From contig NZ_CP094351.1 in NCBI RefSeq assembly GCF_022807995.1, positions 1,333,001 through 1,397,000 of the forward strand: 64,000 nt of DNA. Reading direction: 5' to 3'. The position numbers and the translations under genes are program-made. The notes below the pieces were generated by a model. The model did no database searches. It was given only the letters and a program-made list of their open reading frames with translations, and was not told where the DNA came from. This DNA is from Pseudomonas orientalis. Lineage in GTDB: Bacteria > Pseudomonadota > Gammaproteobacteria > Pseudomonadales > Pseudomonadaceae. Of the stretch, positions 53,904-63,734 are shown in pieces; within the stretch, counting starts at the first letter, position 1, and the number at the start of each line of letters is the position of its first letter.

Positions 53904-54305
53904 TCAGTGGGCTGCCGCGTCGACACGCAAGCGCAGTGGCTGTGGGTCTTGGCCGTTGAGTTGTACCGCGTGCCGCTGCGTGGTGATGAACAGTAGCTTG
54001 CCATCTACCTCGATGCGAGCGCTGACCGAGTAGCTGTGACCTGGCTTGACCTGCGCCGGGTCGTAGCTCAGGTGAAACGGCAGCGGCACCTGGCCCTTGA
54101 TCGGGCCTTTCTGTTCGGCCAGGACCACGGCGGGAGCATCCATCAAGGACACATCCTGCAGGCTGACGCTCAGGGTGGCGGTCGGCGGCAGTGCGATGCG
54201 TTGCAGGTAGAACACTTCGCCGTCGAGGCTTGCCTTTGGGGCGGGGGGCATGGATTGGCAGGCTCCGAGCAGGGCGGTGAGGCCCAGGAGGATGATCTTT
54301 TTCAT
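53904..54305 (-). CDS. YbaY-family lipoprotein
   Basis: This 133-residue lipoprotein (lipobox LGAC, Cys about residue 16) has a YbaY/YscW-like beta domain containing VFYLQRIALPPTATLSVSL, a typical PF09619 start, and FHLSYDPAQVKPGHSYSVSA. ATG 54305 gives MKKIILLG. It precedes the DUF4197 gene by 22 bp on the same strand, so the two are likely one operon. It is an envelope protein of unknown role. Confidence 0.85.
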   Translation of the reverse strand: MKKIILLGLTALLGACQSMPPAPKASLDGEVFYLQRIALPPTATLSVSLQDVSLMDAPAVVLAEQKGPIKGQVPLPFHLSYDPAQVKPGHSYSVSARIEVDGKLLFITTQRHAVQLNGQDPQPLRLRVDAAAH

Positions 54306-54356
54306 GGTAAAGCTCCTTTTCAGCGGCGCCGGCAACCGCCCGGCGCCTTGTTCAAT

Positions 54357-56861
54357 CTAGCGGGTCTGCGCGGGTTCCACTGGCTGCTCGGCCGCGCCAT
54401 CGACGCGATGCAATGCTACCTGGCGAATCGACAGACGAATGTCCGCCGGCAGTACGCGCTTCGCCGCGCCTTCCGCCAGTTCGCCGAGCAGATCGTGATA
54501 ACTCAGCTTGCCGGTTTCATCGCGGCGCAGCACATCTTGCTCCAGCAAGGTCTGGATGAAATGTCGGAAAAGGCTCTTGTCGAAAAATTCCGGGGCATTG
54601 AGGCCATGCAGGATCGACAGGCGTTGGGCCATGATCGTGCACAGGTCTTCCAGCTCTTCGGCGCTGATGCTGTTCTGGCCACTGTTGAGCAGCAGCGAAA
54701 TCGCCATGTAGAAGCGTTGCAGGGTCTGGGCGATGCTCTTGGACAGCAGCGTCAGCAGTACAAAATGCCGCGAGCTCGGCGCCGGGCGCAGGTACACATT
54801 GTTTTCGAAGCGCAGCAGGCCCTGTTCGACAAAGGCCTCCAGCCACTGGTCGACCACTGCATCCAGCTCCTGCAGTGACCAGCGGATAAACAGCTCCGAT
54901 TGCAGGTACGGATAGAGCGCCTGGGTGTAGCGCAGGATCTGCTCGCGGCTCATCCGTGAACTGCTCTGGAAGAAGCTCGCCAGCAGAGCCGGCAGGGCGA
55001 AGATGTGCAGCACGTTGTTGCGGTAATAGGTCATCAGGACGGCATTTTGCTCATCCAGATAGACAATTTTGCCCAGGGCATCGCTTTGTTCCGACAGCAG
55101 GTCCATGTCCTTGACGTGCTTGATCAGTGCCAGGCCATCGCCGTCCGGCAGGGTGGTGTGGGGTGAATAGGGCACTCGGCGCAGCAGCGCCAGGTACAGG
55201 TCCAACTGACGGGCCATCGCCTGTTCATCCAGCGCCAGGCGTGTGGTCGACAGCAGCGCCAACGCTACCAGGTTCACCGGGTTCACCGCTGCGGCTTCGT
55301 TCAGGTGGCGGGCCACCTTTTCGCTGAGGCGGTGGGTGGTTTCATTGAGCCACGCCGGCTTGTAGTTCGGGGCCAGTTCCTGGGTGCGCCAGTCCGGTTG
55401 CTCGTTGTCGAGAAACTCCGCCAGCTTGATCGGTTCGCCGAAGTTGACCGCGACCTGGCCGAAGCGCTGCTTGAGCGCGCCCACCACTTTGAAAATATCG
55501 AAGATCGACTCTTTCTTCTTGCTCGCACCGCGCAGCTCGCCGAGATAGGTGCGGCCTTCCAGCACACGTTCGTAACCGATGTACACCGGGACGAACACGA
55601 TGGGCATGCGCGAAGAGCGCAGGAAACTGCGCAGGGTGATCGCCAGCATCCCGGTTTTCGGCTGCAGCATGCGCCCGGTGCGCGAGCGTCCACCTTCGAC
55701 GAAGTACTCCACCGGGAAACCCTTGGTAAACAGGGTGTGCAGGTATTCGTTGAACACCGAGGTGTACAGCGGATTGCCCTTGAAGGTGCGGCGCATGAAA
55801 AACGCACCGCCACGGCGCAACAGGCTGCCGATCACGGGCATGTTCAGGTTGATGCCGGCGGCGATGTGCGGCGGAGTCAGGCCGTTCTTGAACAGCAGGT
55901 ACGACAGCAGCAGGTAGTCGATATGGCTGCGGTGGCACGGCACGTAGATTACTTCGTAGCCTTGGGCAACCTGTTGCACGCCCTCGATGTTATTGACCTT
56001 GATGCCGTCGTAGATCTTGTTCCAGAACCAGCTCAGCACCACTTCCAGGAAACGGATCGCCGTGTAGGTGTAGTCGGAGGCGATTTCGTTGCCATAGCGC
56101 AGGGCCAGGGCCTTGGCTTTTTCCGGCGAAATGTTCTCGCGCTCGGCTTCATCGGCGATGGCCTGGCGCACCAGCGGCATATTGACCAGACCCTTGACCA
56201 GGTTGCGGCGGTGGGACAGGTCGGGGCCGATCACGGCGGTCTTCAGGTTACGAAAGTGCACACGCAGGACGCGTTGGGCCATTCTTACGGTGCGTTCGTG
56301 CCCTTTATTGTGCTCGATCAATTCACGCAAGTTGATGGGCGCAGAGAATTGCACGCGGGTCTTGCGACCGAGGATCAGGATGCTCAACAAGCGGCGCAGA
56401 CGCCCGGTGACCGCCCAGCTGTCGGCGAACAACAGCTTCCAGGGACTCGACTCGCTTTCGGGGGATTGGCCCCAGAACACGCTGACCGGAATGATTTGTG
56501 CATTCTCTTCGGCATGCTCGCTCAGTGTGTTGACCAGGCGCGTCAGGGTGGGCGGTGCGCCGCGCTTGTCCTGGCGGCCGAGCCAGTCCGGGTCCGGTGT
56601 CAGGTAAAAGAACGCTGCGGGCTCCATCAACGGGCCCACCGATACCGGCAGCACCGGGCGCGGCAGGCCGGCCTTGGTGCACTCGGCATCGACCACGGCC
56701 AATTCGGTCAGGGAGGGCGATTGCAGGACGTAGAACACCGGCCGGCTGCGGTCCAGGTTGAGGGTTAGGGACGACTGGTTGATCGTCTCCGAGCGAACCC
56801 AGAGGTACAGCAGTCGGCGCAAGGTGCCAAACACCAGACGGCGGAACGGGGAGCGGGTCAT
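54357..56861 (-). CDS. plsB: Glycerol-3-phosphate 1-O-acyltransferase
   Basis: This 834-residue membrane-associated enzyme makes lysophosphatidic acid, the first step of phospholipid synthesis. The catalytic HX4D motif is H310-D315 (CHRSHIDYL). [15 protein letters not shown] [14 protein letters not shown] and [12 protein letters not shown] correspond to acyltransferase blocks III and IV. Length fits the PlsB family. It lies near mexJK as in P. aeruginosa. Confidence 0.97.
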   Translation of the reverse strand: MTRSPFRRLVFGTLRRLLYLWVRSETINQSSLTLNLDRSRPVFYVLQSPSLTELAVVDAECTKAGLPRPVLPVSVGPLMEPAAFFYLTPDPDWLGRQDKRGAPPTLTRLVNTLSEHAEENAQIIPVSVFWGQSPESESSPWKLLFADSWAVTGRLRRLLSILILGRKTRVQFSAPINLRELIEHNKGHERTVRMAQRVLRVHFRNLKTAVIGPDLSHRRNLVKGLVNMPLVRQAIADEAERENISPEKAKALALRYGNEIASDYTYTAIRFLEVVLSWFWNKIYDGIKVNNIEGVQQVAQGYEVIYVPCHRSHIDYLLLSYLLFKNGLTPPHIAAGINLNMPVIGSLLRRGGAFFMRRTFKGNPLYTSVFNEYLHTLFTKGFPVEYFVEGGRSRTGRMLQPKTGMLAITLRSFLRSSRMPIVFVPVYIGYERVLEGRTYLGELRGASKKKESIFDIFKVVGALKQRFGQVAVNFGEPIKLAEFLDNEQPDWRTQELAPNYKPAWLNETTHRLSEKVARHLNEAAAVNPVNLVALALLSTTRLALDEQAMARQLDLYLALLRRVPYSPHTTLPDGDGLALIKHVKDMDLLSEQSDALGKIVYLDEQNAVLMTYYRNNVLHIFALPALLASFFQSSSRMSREQILRYTQALYPYLQSELFIRWSLQELDAVVDQWLEAFVEQGLLRFENNVYLRPAPSSRHFVLLTLLSKSIAQTLQRFYMAISLLLNSGQNSISAEELEDLCTIMAQRLSILHGLNAPEFFDKSLFRHFIQTLLEQDVLRRDETGKLSYHDLLGELAEGAAKRVLPADIRLSIRQVALHRVDGAAEQPVEPAQTR

Positions 56862-57041
56862 AGGCGAGCTGCTTCAAGTGGGAATAAATCGAGCAGATGC
56901 TCGGGGCGGTAGTGTGCCGTATTCGCCGAAAATCGGCAAAAAAGCAGCGATGTAAAGTTGAGTTGATGGTTTTTGAACCTGTCTTATACTCGGCAGTTCA
57001 ACACCAGTGACTCAATAATAAAAACCAGTGGGAGTGAACAG

Positions 57042-57251
57042 ATGACAACGCGCGAAACCGGCAATGTGAAGTGGTTCAACGATGCCAAGGGCTACGGCTT
57101 TATCCAGCGTGAAGATGGCAAGGATGTGTTCGTGCACTACCGCGCCATTCGCGGTGACGGGCACCGCTCGTTGGCCGAGGGCCAGCAGGTGGAGTACGCC
57201 GTGGTGACGGGCGAGAAGGGCTTGCAGGCGGAGGATGTGGTGGGCCTGTAA
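57042..57251 (+). CDS. Cold-shock family nucleic-acid-binding protein
   Basis: This 69-residue CSD protein has RNP1 KGYGFIQRE and RNP2 VFVHY on a single OB fold, starting [13 protein letters not shown]. It acts as an RNA chaperone. ATG 57042 follows GGGAG. Compared with CspA, RNP1 ends IQ instead of IT, as in several pseudomonad paralogues. It opens a block (csp, hypothetical, rlmA, dapE, ndvB) that matches PA1159-PA1163. Confidence 0.93.
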   Translation: MTTRETGNVKWFNDAKGYGFIQREDGKDVFVHYRAIRGDGHRSLAEGQQVEYAVVTGEKGLQAEDVVGL

Positions 57252-57266
57252 GTTCACCACTGAACC

Positions 57267-57360
57267 AATGTGGGAGGGGGCTTGCCCCCGATTGCAGGGT
57301 GTCAGTCACCAGATATATTGACTGATCCACCGCTATCGGGGGCAAGCCCCCTCCCACATT
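57267..57360. repeat. REPIN after the cold-shock gene
   Basis: Inverted arms AATGTGGGAGGGGGCTTGCC and its complement enclose about 44 bp, between convergent genes. Same class as the elements at 9161, 29259 and 63641. Confidence 0.93.
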
Positions 57361-57382
57361 TGATTGGATTCGCAGCTCAGGA

Positions 57383-57760
57383 TCAGGCGGTTTTCCAGGT
57401 GATCTGCTCTTCACCGTCTGTACTGATACGAATCCAGGTGTCAGCGCTTTCCTCACCCTCTTCCTCGACCCAGGTCCCCGGTGCGCAGCGCACTTCAACG
57501 TTCAGCGCGGCAAACGCGGCGCGGGCGCAGGCGATGTCGTCGTCCCATGGGGTCTGGTCGCTTTCCAGGTACAGGCTATTCCACTTGCCGACGGCTTTTG
57601 GCAGCCAGGTCACCGGCACATTGCCGGCCTTGCATTTGTAGGTCTGGCCTCTTTGGACCCAGTCTGTGCACGGGCCCAGGGCGGCGCCCAGCCAGGCGGC
57701 GATGGCCTTGTGGTCGACGTCGGCGTCCTTCAGGTAAATCTCGATATCGGGTTGGCGCAT
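57383..57760 (-). CDS. Conserved pseudomonad hypothetical protein (PA1160 position)
   Basis: I do not know a function. The 125-residue acidic, cytosolic protein starts MRQPDIEIYLKDADVDHKAI, contains an AWLGAALGPCTDWVQRGQTY segment with three Cys overall and Trp-rich stretches (TWLPKAVGKWNSLYLE), and ends EEQITWKTA. ATG 57760 is preferred to the longer frame at 57793. Its place between csp and rlmA fits PA1160. Confidence 0.7.
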   Translation of the reverse strand: MRQPDIEIYLKDADVDHKAIAAWLGAALGPCTDWVQRGQTYKCKAGNVPVTWLPKAVGKWNSLYLESDQTPWDDDIACARAAFAALNVEVRCAPGTWVEEEGEESADTWIRISTDGEEQITWKTA

Positions 57761-57814
57761 GGATGTTCCTCGTTGCGGGATTCGAAAATCCATTCGCGGG
57801 TACTGAAAAGTCGG

Positions 57815-58624
57815 TTATTGAAGTACGAAATAATCGTAGCGCATTGACACGGTGACCTGCAGCGGCTCGGCGGCTTCGATCACCTCGCGGCGCCGCTCGG
57901 CACTGGCGCGCCAGCCGTGTGGGGTCATGGCCAGCAGGTTGGCGCGGTCTGCGGCTTCGGTCAGGCTCAGCGTGAATTCAAGGGTTTCGCTGTGGGCCAG
58001 GCGCATGCCATCCGGCACCAGGGCCAGGTGTTTGTCGTCGGTGTACTCGCGCACTTCGTCGTACAGGCGCTCGCGCAGCTCCATCAGATGGCCGCGTGTA
58101 GGTCCCACCTTCATCAGGCCGCCGCCAGGGCTGAGCAGGCGCTTGGCTTCCTGCCAGTCCAACGGGCTGAACACGCTGGCGAGAAACTGGCAACTGCCGT
58201 CGGCCAACGGTACGCGGGCCATGCTGGCGATCAACCAGGTCAGCGCCGGGTTGCGCCTGCACGCGCGCTTGACCGCTTCCCTGGAAATATCCAGGGCGTA
58301 GCCGTCCGCGTGGGGCAGGGCGTCGGCGATCTGCGCGGTGTAGTAACCCTCGCCACAGCCGATGTCCACCCAGCGTTGCGGTGCGCGTTCAGCGGCCAGC
58401 TCGGCCAGGCGTCTGGCCACCGGGGCGTAGTGCCCGGCATTGAGGAAGTCACGACGCGCCTCGACCATGGCCAGGTTATCACCCGGGTCGCGGCTGTTCT
58501 TGTGCTGTACCGGCAACAGGTTCAGGTAACCCTGGCGGGCGCGGTCGAAACGGTGCCCGGCAGGGCAGCCCACGCCGTTGTCCACCGCGTTGAGCGGTGC
58601 GCTGCAAAGGGGGCAGGCGAGCAT
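57815..58624 (-). CDS. rlmA: 23S rRNA (guanine745-N1)-methyltransferase
   Basis: This 269-residue methyltransferase has an N-terminal zinc site C4-C7-C20-H24 (CPLC, CPAGHRFD), the SAM-binding WVDIGCGEGYYTAQIAD, and PADGS-like PLADGSCQFLASVFSP. It methylates G745-equivalent of 23S rRNA. Its ATG overlaps the dapE stop by one base. Confidence 0.93.
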   Translation of the reverse strand: MLACPLCSAPLNAVDNGVGCPAGHRFDRARQGYLNLLPVQHKNSRDPGDNLAMVEARRDFLNAGHYAPVARRLAELAAERAPQRWVDIGCGEGYYTAQIADALPHADGYALDISREAVKRACRRNPALTWLIASMARVPLADGSCQFLASVFSPLDWQEAKRLLSPGGGLMKVGPTRGHLMELRERLYDEVREYTDDKHLALVPDGMRLAHSETLEFTLSLTEAADRANLLAMTPHGWRASAERRREVIEAAEPLQVTVSMRYDYFVLQ

Positions 58625-59775
58625 CAGGCGAGCAACTTGATCAGGGTCTGGTAGTAGATGTCGGTCAGTACATCAAGGTCGCTGGCAAGGATGCGCTCGT
58701 TGACCTGATGGATCGTCGCATTCACCGGGCCCAGTTCGACCACCTGGGTGCCAAGGGTCGCGATGAAACGTCCGTCCGAGGTGCCGCCACTGGTGGACGC
58801 CCTGGTTTCGCGACCGGTGATCGCCTTGATGCTGGCCGATACCGCGTCCAGCAGTGCGCCCGGCTCGGTGAGAAAGGGCAGGCCCGACAGCACCCAGTCC
58901 ACGTGCCAGTCCAGGCCGTGTTTATCCAGAATCGCGGCCACCCGCTGCTGCAAGCCTTCCACGGTGGATTCGGTGGAGAACCGGAAGTTGAACACCGCCG
59001 TCAGGTCACCGGGAATCACGTTGGTGGCGCCGGTGCCGGAATTGAGGTTGGAAATCTGGAAACTGGTCGGCGGGAAGAAGGTGTTGCCGTCGTCCCAATG
59101 CTCGGCGGCCAATTCAGCCAGGGCAGGCGCAGCCAGGTGGATCGGGTTCTTCGCCAGGTGCGGGTAGGCCACGTGGCCCTGGACGCCGCGTACGGTCAAG
59201 GTGGCGCCGAGGGAGCCACGACGGCCGTTCTTGACCACATCACCGACCAGGGTGGTGCTCGACGGCTCGCCGACGATGCACCAGTCCAGGCGCTCCTTGC
59301 GCGCGGCCAGCCGTTCGATCACAGCCTTGGTGCCATGGTGCGCCGGGCCTTCTTCATCGCTGGTGATCAGGAAGGCGACCGAGCCCTTGTGGTCCGGGTA
59401 GTCGGCGACAAAACGCTCCGCCGCCACCAGCATCGCCGCCAGGCTGCCTTTCATATCCGCCGCGCCACGCCCGCACAGCATGCCGTGCTCGTCGATCCGC
59501 GCGTCGAACGGATCGTTCTGCCAGGCCTGCACCGGGCCGGTGGGTACCACATCGGTGTGGCCGGCGAAGCACAGCACCGGGCCGTCATGTTTGCCATGGC
59601 TAGCCCAAAAGTTATCCACATCTTCGATGCGCATCGGCTCAAGCGCAAAACCGGCATCGCCCAGGCGCTGCATCATCAGCTTCTGACAATCGGCATCGAT
59701 CGGCGTGACCGATGGGCGACGGATCAGGTCAATGGCGAGTTGAAGGGTCGGCGAAAGGTCGGCATGGGCCGTCAT
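58624..59775 (-). CDS. dapE: Succinyl-diaminopimelate desuccinylase
   Basis: This 383-residue M20-family zinc enzyme of lysine/diaminopimelate synthesis contains metal-binding [25 protein letters not shown] and the catalytic Glu in ITSDEEGPA. The dimerisation domain (about 180-290) and a final [12 protein letters not shown] with NATIHQVNE are present. ATG 59775 with GGAG is chosen over a 59850 frame that starts in a REPIN. Confidence 0.97.
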   Translation of the reverse strand: MTAHADLSPTLQLAIDLIRRPSVTPIDADCQKLMMQRLGDAGFALEPMRIEDVDNFWASHGKHDGPVLCFAGHTDVVPTGPVQAWQNDPFDARIDEHGMLCGRGAADMKGSLAAMLVAAERFVADYPDHKGSVAFLITSDEEGPAHHGTKAVIERLAARKERLDWCIVGEPSSTTLVGDVVKNGRRGSLGATLTVRGVQGHVAYPHLAKNPIHLAAPALAELAAEHWDDGNTFFPPTSFQISNLNSGTGATNVIPGDLTAVFNFRFSTESTVEGLQQRVAAILDKHGLDWHVDWVLSGLPFLTEPGALLDAVSASIKAITGRETRASTSGGTSDGRFIATLGTQVVELGPVNATIHQVNERILASDLDVLTDIYYQTLIKLLA

Positions 59776-59813
59776 GGGGAAACTCCGGAAATCGAGGCAG
59801 CGACGTTCTAATT

Positions 59814-59911
59814 GTAGGAGCGAGCTTGCTCGCGAAAAACGCAAGGGCACCGCGTGCGTTCAGGGTGCCCGGGTCATCGTTAACGATTTTCGCGAGCAAG
59901 CTCGCTCCTAC
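59814..59911. repeat. REPIN, GTAGGAGCGAGCTTGCTCGCG class (second copy)
   Basis: Arms at 59814-59838 and 59887-59911 are inverted copies, matching the element at 36115. It lies between the dapE start and the ndvB terminator. Confidence 0.93.
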
Positions 59912-59955
59912 AGTGATGTGTGCAAGGCGTGTAAAACGGCCGTTATCTTATAGCA

Positions 59956-59980
59956 AAACGGCGGCCAAGGGCCGCCGTTT
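59956..59980 (-). terminator. Terminator after ndvB
   Basis: AAACGGCGGCC (59956-59966), loop AAG, GGCCGCCGTTT (59970-59980): 11-bp stem. On the minus strand it follows the ndvB stop by about 18 nt and ends in TTTT. Confidence 0.88.
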
Positions 59981-59998
59981 AGTGCATTGCGCAAGTTT

Positions 59999-62590
59999 TT
60001 ACACCGCCGTGACAGGCTCGGCCTTCGGTGCCGGTTTCGGCAGCGACGACAGGAACGCCATGATCAACGCAGCCACATACGGCAGCGACTGCACCAGCAG
60101 CATCACCACCCAGAAGCGCATGTCATTGCTCGGCAGGCCCTGCACCAGGTAGATCCCCAGTGCCGCACCCCACAACAGCAGCATGATGAACATTTCTTCG
60201 CGGGCTTCGGAAATCGCCACCCAGAAGCCATGGTTATCGGCGTTTTTCGGTGTACGAAAGAACGGAATGCTGGTGGTGAAGAAGCCGTACAGCACCGCCT
60301 TGGCGATGGTGTGCGACAACGCCAGGCCGGCGAGGGCCGCGCAGAAGGCATCCTTGAGGTTCACCCCGACCGCACGGCGGTACAGGAAGATGATCTTGCC
60401 CACCTTGAACACGAACAACGCCAGCGGCGGAATTGCGAAAATCAACAACGGCGGATCGACCCGGGTCGGCACGATGATCATCGCCGCCGACCACAGCAGC
60501 GCGCCGACGGTGAAGAAGATGTTCATGCCATCGGCCACCCACGGCAGCCAGCCCGCGAGGAAGTGATAGCGCTGGCCACGGGTCAGCTCGGTGCCCTTGC
60601 CGCGCAGCAGGCTGGCGGTGTGGCGCTTGATGATCTGGATCGCGCCGTAGGCCCAGCGGAAACGCTGTTTCTTGAAGTCGATAAAGGTATCCGGCATCAG
60701 GCCCTTGCCGTAGCTGTCGTGGTAATACGCCGCCGACAGACCTTTCTCGAACACGCGCAGGCCCAGTTCGGCGTCTTCACAGATGCACCAGTCGGCCCAG
60801 CCCAGTTCTTCGAGCACCGAGCGACGGGTCATGGTCATGGTGCCGTGCTGGATGATCGCGTCGCGGTCATTACGGGTGACCATGCCGATATGGAAGAAGC
60901 CCTTGTATTCCGCGTAGCAGAGCTTCTTGAAAGTGCTTTCGTTCTGGTCGCGATAATCCTGCGGCGACTGCACCACGGCGATTTTCGGGTCGGCGAAGTG
61001 CGGCACCATGTGCTTGAGCCAATTGGGCGACACGCAGTAATCGGAGTCGATCACCGCGATCACCTCAGCATCCTTGGCAGTATGCGGAATCAGGTAGTTC
61101 AGCGCGCCGCCCTTGAAGCCGGCCAGGGGCGCGACGTGGAAGAACTTGAAGCGCGGACCGAGGGTTGCGCAGTAGTCGCGCACCGGTTCCCACACCGCCG
61201 GGTCCTTGGTGTTGTTGTCGATGATCAGGACTTCGTAGTCCGGGTAATCGAGCGCCGCCAGGGCATCGAGGGTCTGTTTGACCATCTCCGGCGGCTCGTT
61301 GTAGCACGGCACATGGATCGACACTTTGGGGCGGTAGTCCGATTCTCCCTCGACCGGCAGGAATTCACGCCGACGCTTGTGGGTCCACACCGCTTCCGCC
61401 AGTTCGTGGGCTTCGGTCAGCAGCACGATAAACACGCCCAGGGCGCCAAGGGCCAGGAGGATACCGACGGTGACGCTGAACCAGGTGCTGTATTGCTGGC
61501 TGTAGTCGTAGCCGATCCACACCAGCACCGAACCGCACAGGAACGCAATAAACGTGAGGAAGGTGCGGCCACGCTGGCGCAAAGCCGAGCCGTCGATCAT
61601 CAGCAATGTCAGGGAGAGCAGGGCCAGCACCACCGAGCCGATGGCCAGTACGCGCCATTGCGGGATCGCGACCACCGGGCCTTCAAAGTTGAATTTCTGC
61701 TGGCGCGCAGCGTTGAACACGCCCCAGTAGGCGCCGGCCGAACCTTCGTCGCTGACTTTCCAGGGCTGGTCGAACGCTTCGATCACGAAGTAGTTGAAGC
61801 CCTGGCGGTTCAGTTTATTAACCAGTGTACGCAGGTAAACCGCTTGGTCCGCTGGCGACGTTTCATTGCCACCGCGCATGCGCCCGTTGCTCGGCCAGCC
61901 AACCTCCGACAGCAGCAACGGCTTTTTCGGGAACAGTTTCTTCAGATCCCTGGCGCGGTCGAGTACGTACTGGCCGGCCTTGTCCATCGGAATAAATTCC
62001 CAGAACGGCAGGATGTGCGCGGCAATCAGGTCGACGTGCTTGGCCAGTTGCGGGTTCTTTTCCCAGATATGCCATTGCTCGGAGGTGGTCACCGGCACTT
62101 TCACAGCGGCACGCACGCGGTCCAGCAGCACGATCAGCGCTTCGGGGGTGATTTCCTCGCGGAACAGCGCCTCGTTACCGACCACCACCCGTACCACACT
62201 GCGTGAGCTGTTGGCGATCTCGATGGCACGCTGGATTTCCCGTTCGTTGCGCTCAAGGTCCGGGCTGATCCAGATCCCCAGGGTTACCCGCAGGCCGAAC
62301 TCTTCGGCCAGCTTGGGGATATCGCCCAGGGTACCGTCGACCGAGTAGGTGCGGATGTTGTCCGTCAGCTTGCTCATGATCTCGAGGTCGCGACGCATCT
62401 GCTCATCGGTCGGATACTGGTCTTTCTGTGGGTATTGGCCTTGCTGGAACGGCGAGTAGGAAAACCCGGAGATCTGTTCAGGCCAGTTGGGGGCGGTGAC
62501 CGGGCGGTTGATCAACGCCCAGAAACCGGTGAACAGCGCGGCAATTGCCAGCACAATCACCAGGTTGAGTCCAAATTTACGCGATGCCAT
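59999..62590 (-). CDS. ndvB: GH17-GT2 fusion beta-glucan synthase, NdvB-like
   Basis: This 863-residue inner-membrane protein has an N-terminal anchor (about 10-28), a periplasmic GH17-like domain (about 40-310; VVGNEALFREE, LSEVGWPSNG with the catalytic-type Glu residues), transmembrane helices, a cytosolic GT2 domain (CYNEPPEMV, AVIDSDYCV, EDAELGLRVF, QRFRW), then several more helices. It matches P. aeruginosa NdvB (PA1163), which makes cyclic beta-1,3-glucans linked to biofilm antibiotic tolerance, in a locus of the same order (rlmA-dapE-ndvB). ATG 62590 starts MASRKFG. Confidence 0.92.
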   Translation of the reverse strand: MASRKFGLNLVIVLAIAALFTGFWALINRPVTAPNWPEQISGFSYSPFQQGQYPQKDQYPTDEQMRRDLEIMSKLTDNIRTYSVDGTLGDIPKLAEEFGLRVTLGIWISPDLERNEREIQRAIEIANSSRSVVRVVVGNEALFREEITPEALIVLLDRVRAAVKVPVTTSEQWHIWEKNPQLAKHVDLIAAHILPFWEFIPMDKAGQYVLDRARDLKKLFPKKPLLLSEVGWPSNGRMRGGNETSPADQAVYLRTLVNKLNRQGFNYFVIEAFDQPWKVSDEGSAGAYWGVFNAARQQKFNFEGPVVAIPQWRVLAIGSVVLALLSLTLLMIDGSALRQRGRTFLTFIAFLCGSVLVWIGYDYSQQYSTWFSVTVGILLALGALGVFIVLLTEAHELAEAVWTHKRRREFLPVEGESDYRPKVSIHVPCYNEPPEMVKQTLDALAALDYPDYEVLIIDNNTKDPAVWEPVRDYCATLGPRFKFFHVAPLAGFKGGALNYLIPHTAKDAEVIAVIDSDYCVSPNWLKHMVPHFADPKIAVVQSPQDYRDQNESTFKKLCYAEYKGFFHIGMVTRNDRDAIIQHGTMTMTRRSVLEELGWADWCICEDAELGLRVFEKGLSAAYYHDSYGKGLMPDTFIDFKKQRFRWAYGAIQIIKRHTASLLRGKGTELTRGQRYHFLAGWLPWVADGMNIFFTVGALLWSAAMIIVPTRVDPPLLIFAIPPLALFVFKVGKIIFLYRRAVGVNLKDAFCAALAGLALSHTIAKAVLYGFFTTSIPFFRTPKNADNHGFWVAISEAREEMFIMLLLWGAALGIYLVQGLPSNDMRFWVVMLLVQSLPYVAALIMAFLSSLPKPAPKAEPVTAV

Positions 62591-62807
62591 GGCTATGTCG
62601 GGTTCCAAAGGGTGTGGAACGAAAAGAGGTGTCGGCCTACGCCAACCGGCGCGCATCCTACACCGGCCTTTCCCTGAGCGTACAGCGGACAGAGAAAAGC
62701 CGGACGTTAGTCAGCGAAAGGCCGTCTAAGTTCTTTACTTGTAGCTTGTCGCTTCGAACTTGTCGCTGTGTAGTCCATAATGCGCGCCGGTTTTTAGGGT
62801 AATGGTC

Positions 62808-63617
62808 ATGAGCACAGAAGATCCGAGGTTTGCAGGCGTCGCCCGCTTATATGGCATTGAAGGCCTGGAGCGCTTGAAAGCGGCCCATGTGGCGATCGTC
62901 GGCGTCGGTGGCGTGGGCTCGTGGGCGGCGGAAGCCATGGCCCGTTGCGGGGTGGGCGAGATTTCGCTGTTTGACCTGGATGATGTCTGCGTCAGCAACA
63001 GCAACCGCCAGTTGCATGCACTGGACAGCACCGTGGGCAAACCCAAGGTCGAGGTGATGGCTGATCGCCTGCGCGGCATCAACCCGGCGTGCACGGTGCA
63101 TGCGGTGGCGGACTTTGTGACCCGCGACACCATGGCCGAGTACATCACGCCCAATATCGACTGCGTGATCGACTGCATCGACGCGGTCAACGCCAAGGCG
63201 GCGCTGATCGCCTGGTGCAAGCGGCGCAAGATCCAGATCATTACCACCGGCGGCGCCGGCGGGCAGATCGACCCCACGCTGATCCAGGTGTGCGACCTGA
63301 ACCGCACGTTCAATGACCCGCTGGCCTCGAAAGTGCGCTCCACCCTGCGCCGTGACTATGGTTTCTCACGCACGGTGACCCGCCATTACAGCGTGCCCTG
63401 TGTGTTTTCCACCGAACAGCTGCGCTATCCCAAGCCGGACGGCAGTATCTGTTTGCAGAAGAGTTTTGTTGGCGACGGAGTGAAGTTGGACTGCGCGGGC
63501 GGGTTTGGCGCTGTGATGATGGTCACGGCAACGTTCGGCATGGTGGCGGCGACCAAGGCGGTGGACAAGATTGTGGCCGGGGTGCGCAGGCCGTCTGAGC
63601 GGGTCAAGCCCACCTGA
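62808..63617 (+). CDS. tcdA: tRNA threonylcarbamoyladenosine dehydratase
   Basis: This 269-residue E1-like enzyme (TcdA/CsdL) cyclises t6A37 to ct6A in tRNA, using ATP. The nucleotide-binding GVGGVGSWAAEAMARCGV and DLDDVCVSNSNRQ are near the N terminus, DCIDAVNAKAAL follows, and the C-terminal KLDCAGGFGAVMMVTATFG is typical. ATG 62808 fits the AGGG site better than ATG 62802. The SufE/CsdE-like gene converges on it, reflecting the CsdE-CsdL partnership. Confidence 0.94.
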   Translation: MSTEDPRFAGVARLYGIEGLERLKAAHVAIVGVGGVGSWAAEAMARCGVGEISLFDLDDVCVSNSNRQLHALDSTVGKPKVEVMADRLRGINPACTVHAVADFVTRDTMAEYITPNIDCVIDCIDAVNAKAALIAWCKRRKIQIITTGGAGGQIDPTLIQVCDLNRTFNDPLASKVRSTLRRDYGFSRTVTRHYSVPCVFSTEQLRYPKPDGSICLQKSFVGDGVKLDCAGGFGAVMMVTATFGMVAATKAVDKIVAGVRRPSERVKPT

Positions 63618-63640
63618 ATCTCAGGACTTTACGCCGTTCA

Positions 63641-63734
63641 AAATGTGGGAGGGGGCTTGCCCCCGATAGCGATGGATCAGCCAATAAATCTGTGGCTGAC
63701 ACACCGCATCGGGGGCAAGCCCCCTCCCACATTT
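63641..63734. repeat. REPIN between tcdA and sufE-like gene
   Basis: Inverted arms AAATGTGGGAGGGGGC and complement enclose about 42 bp. The right arm runs into the last base pairs of the sufE-like stop codon, so the element fills the whole convergent gap. Confidence 0.93.

Noticed and set aside
59987..62206. 739-codon plus-strand open frame opposite ndvB
   Set aside because: Composition (His, Arg, Gln-rich, no motif) is that of an antisense shadow of a GC-rich gene; ndvB carries clear GH17 and GT2 motifs.
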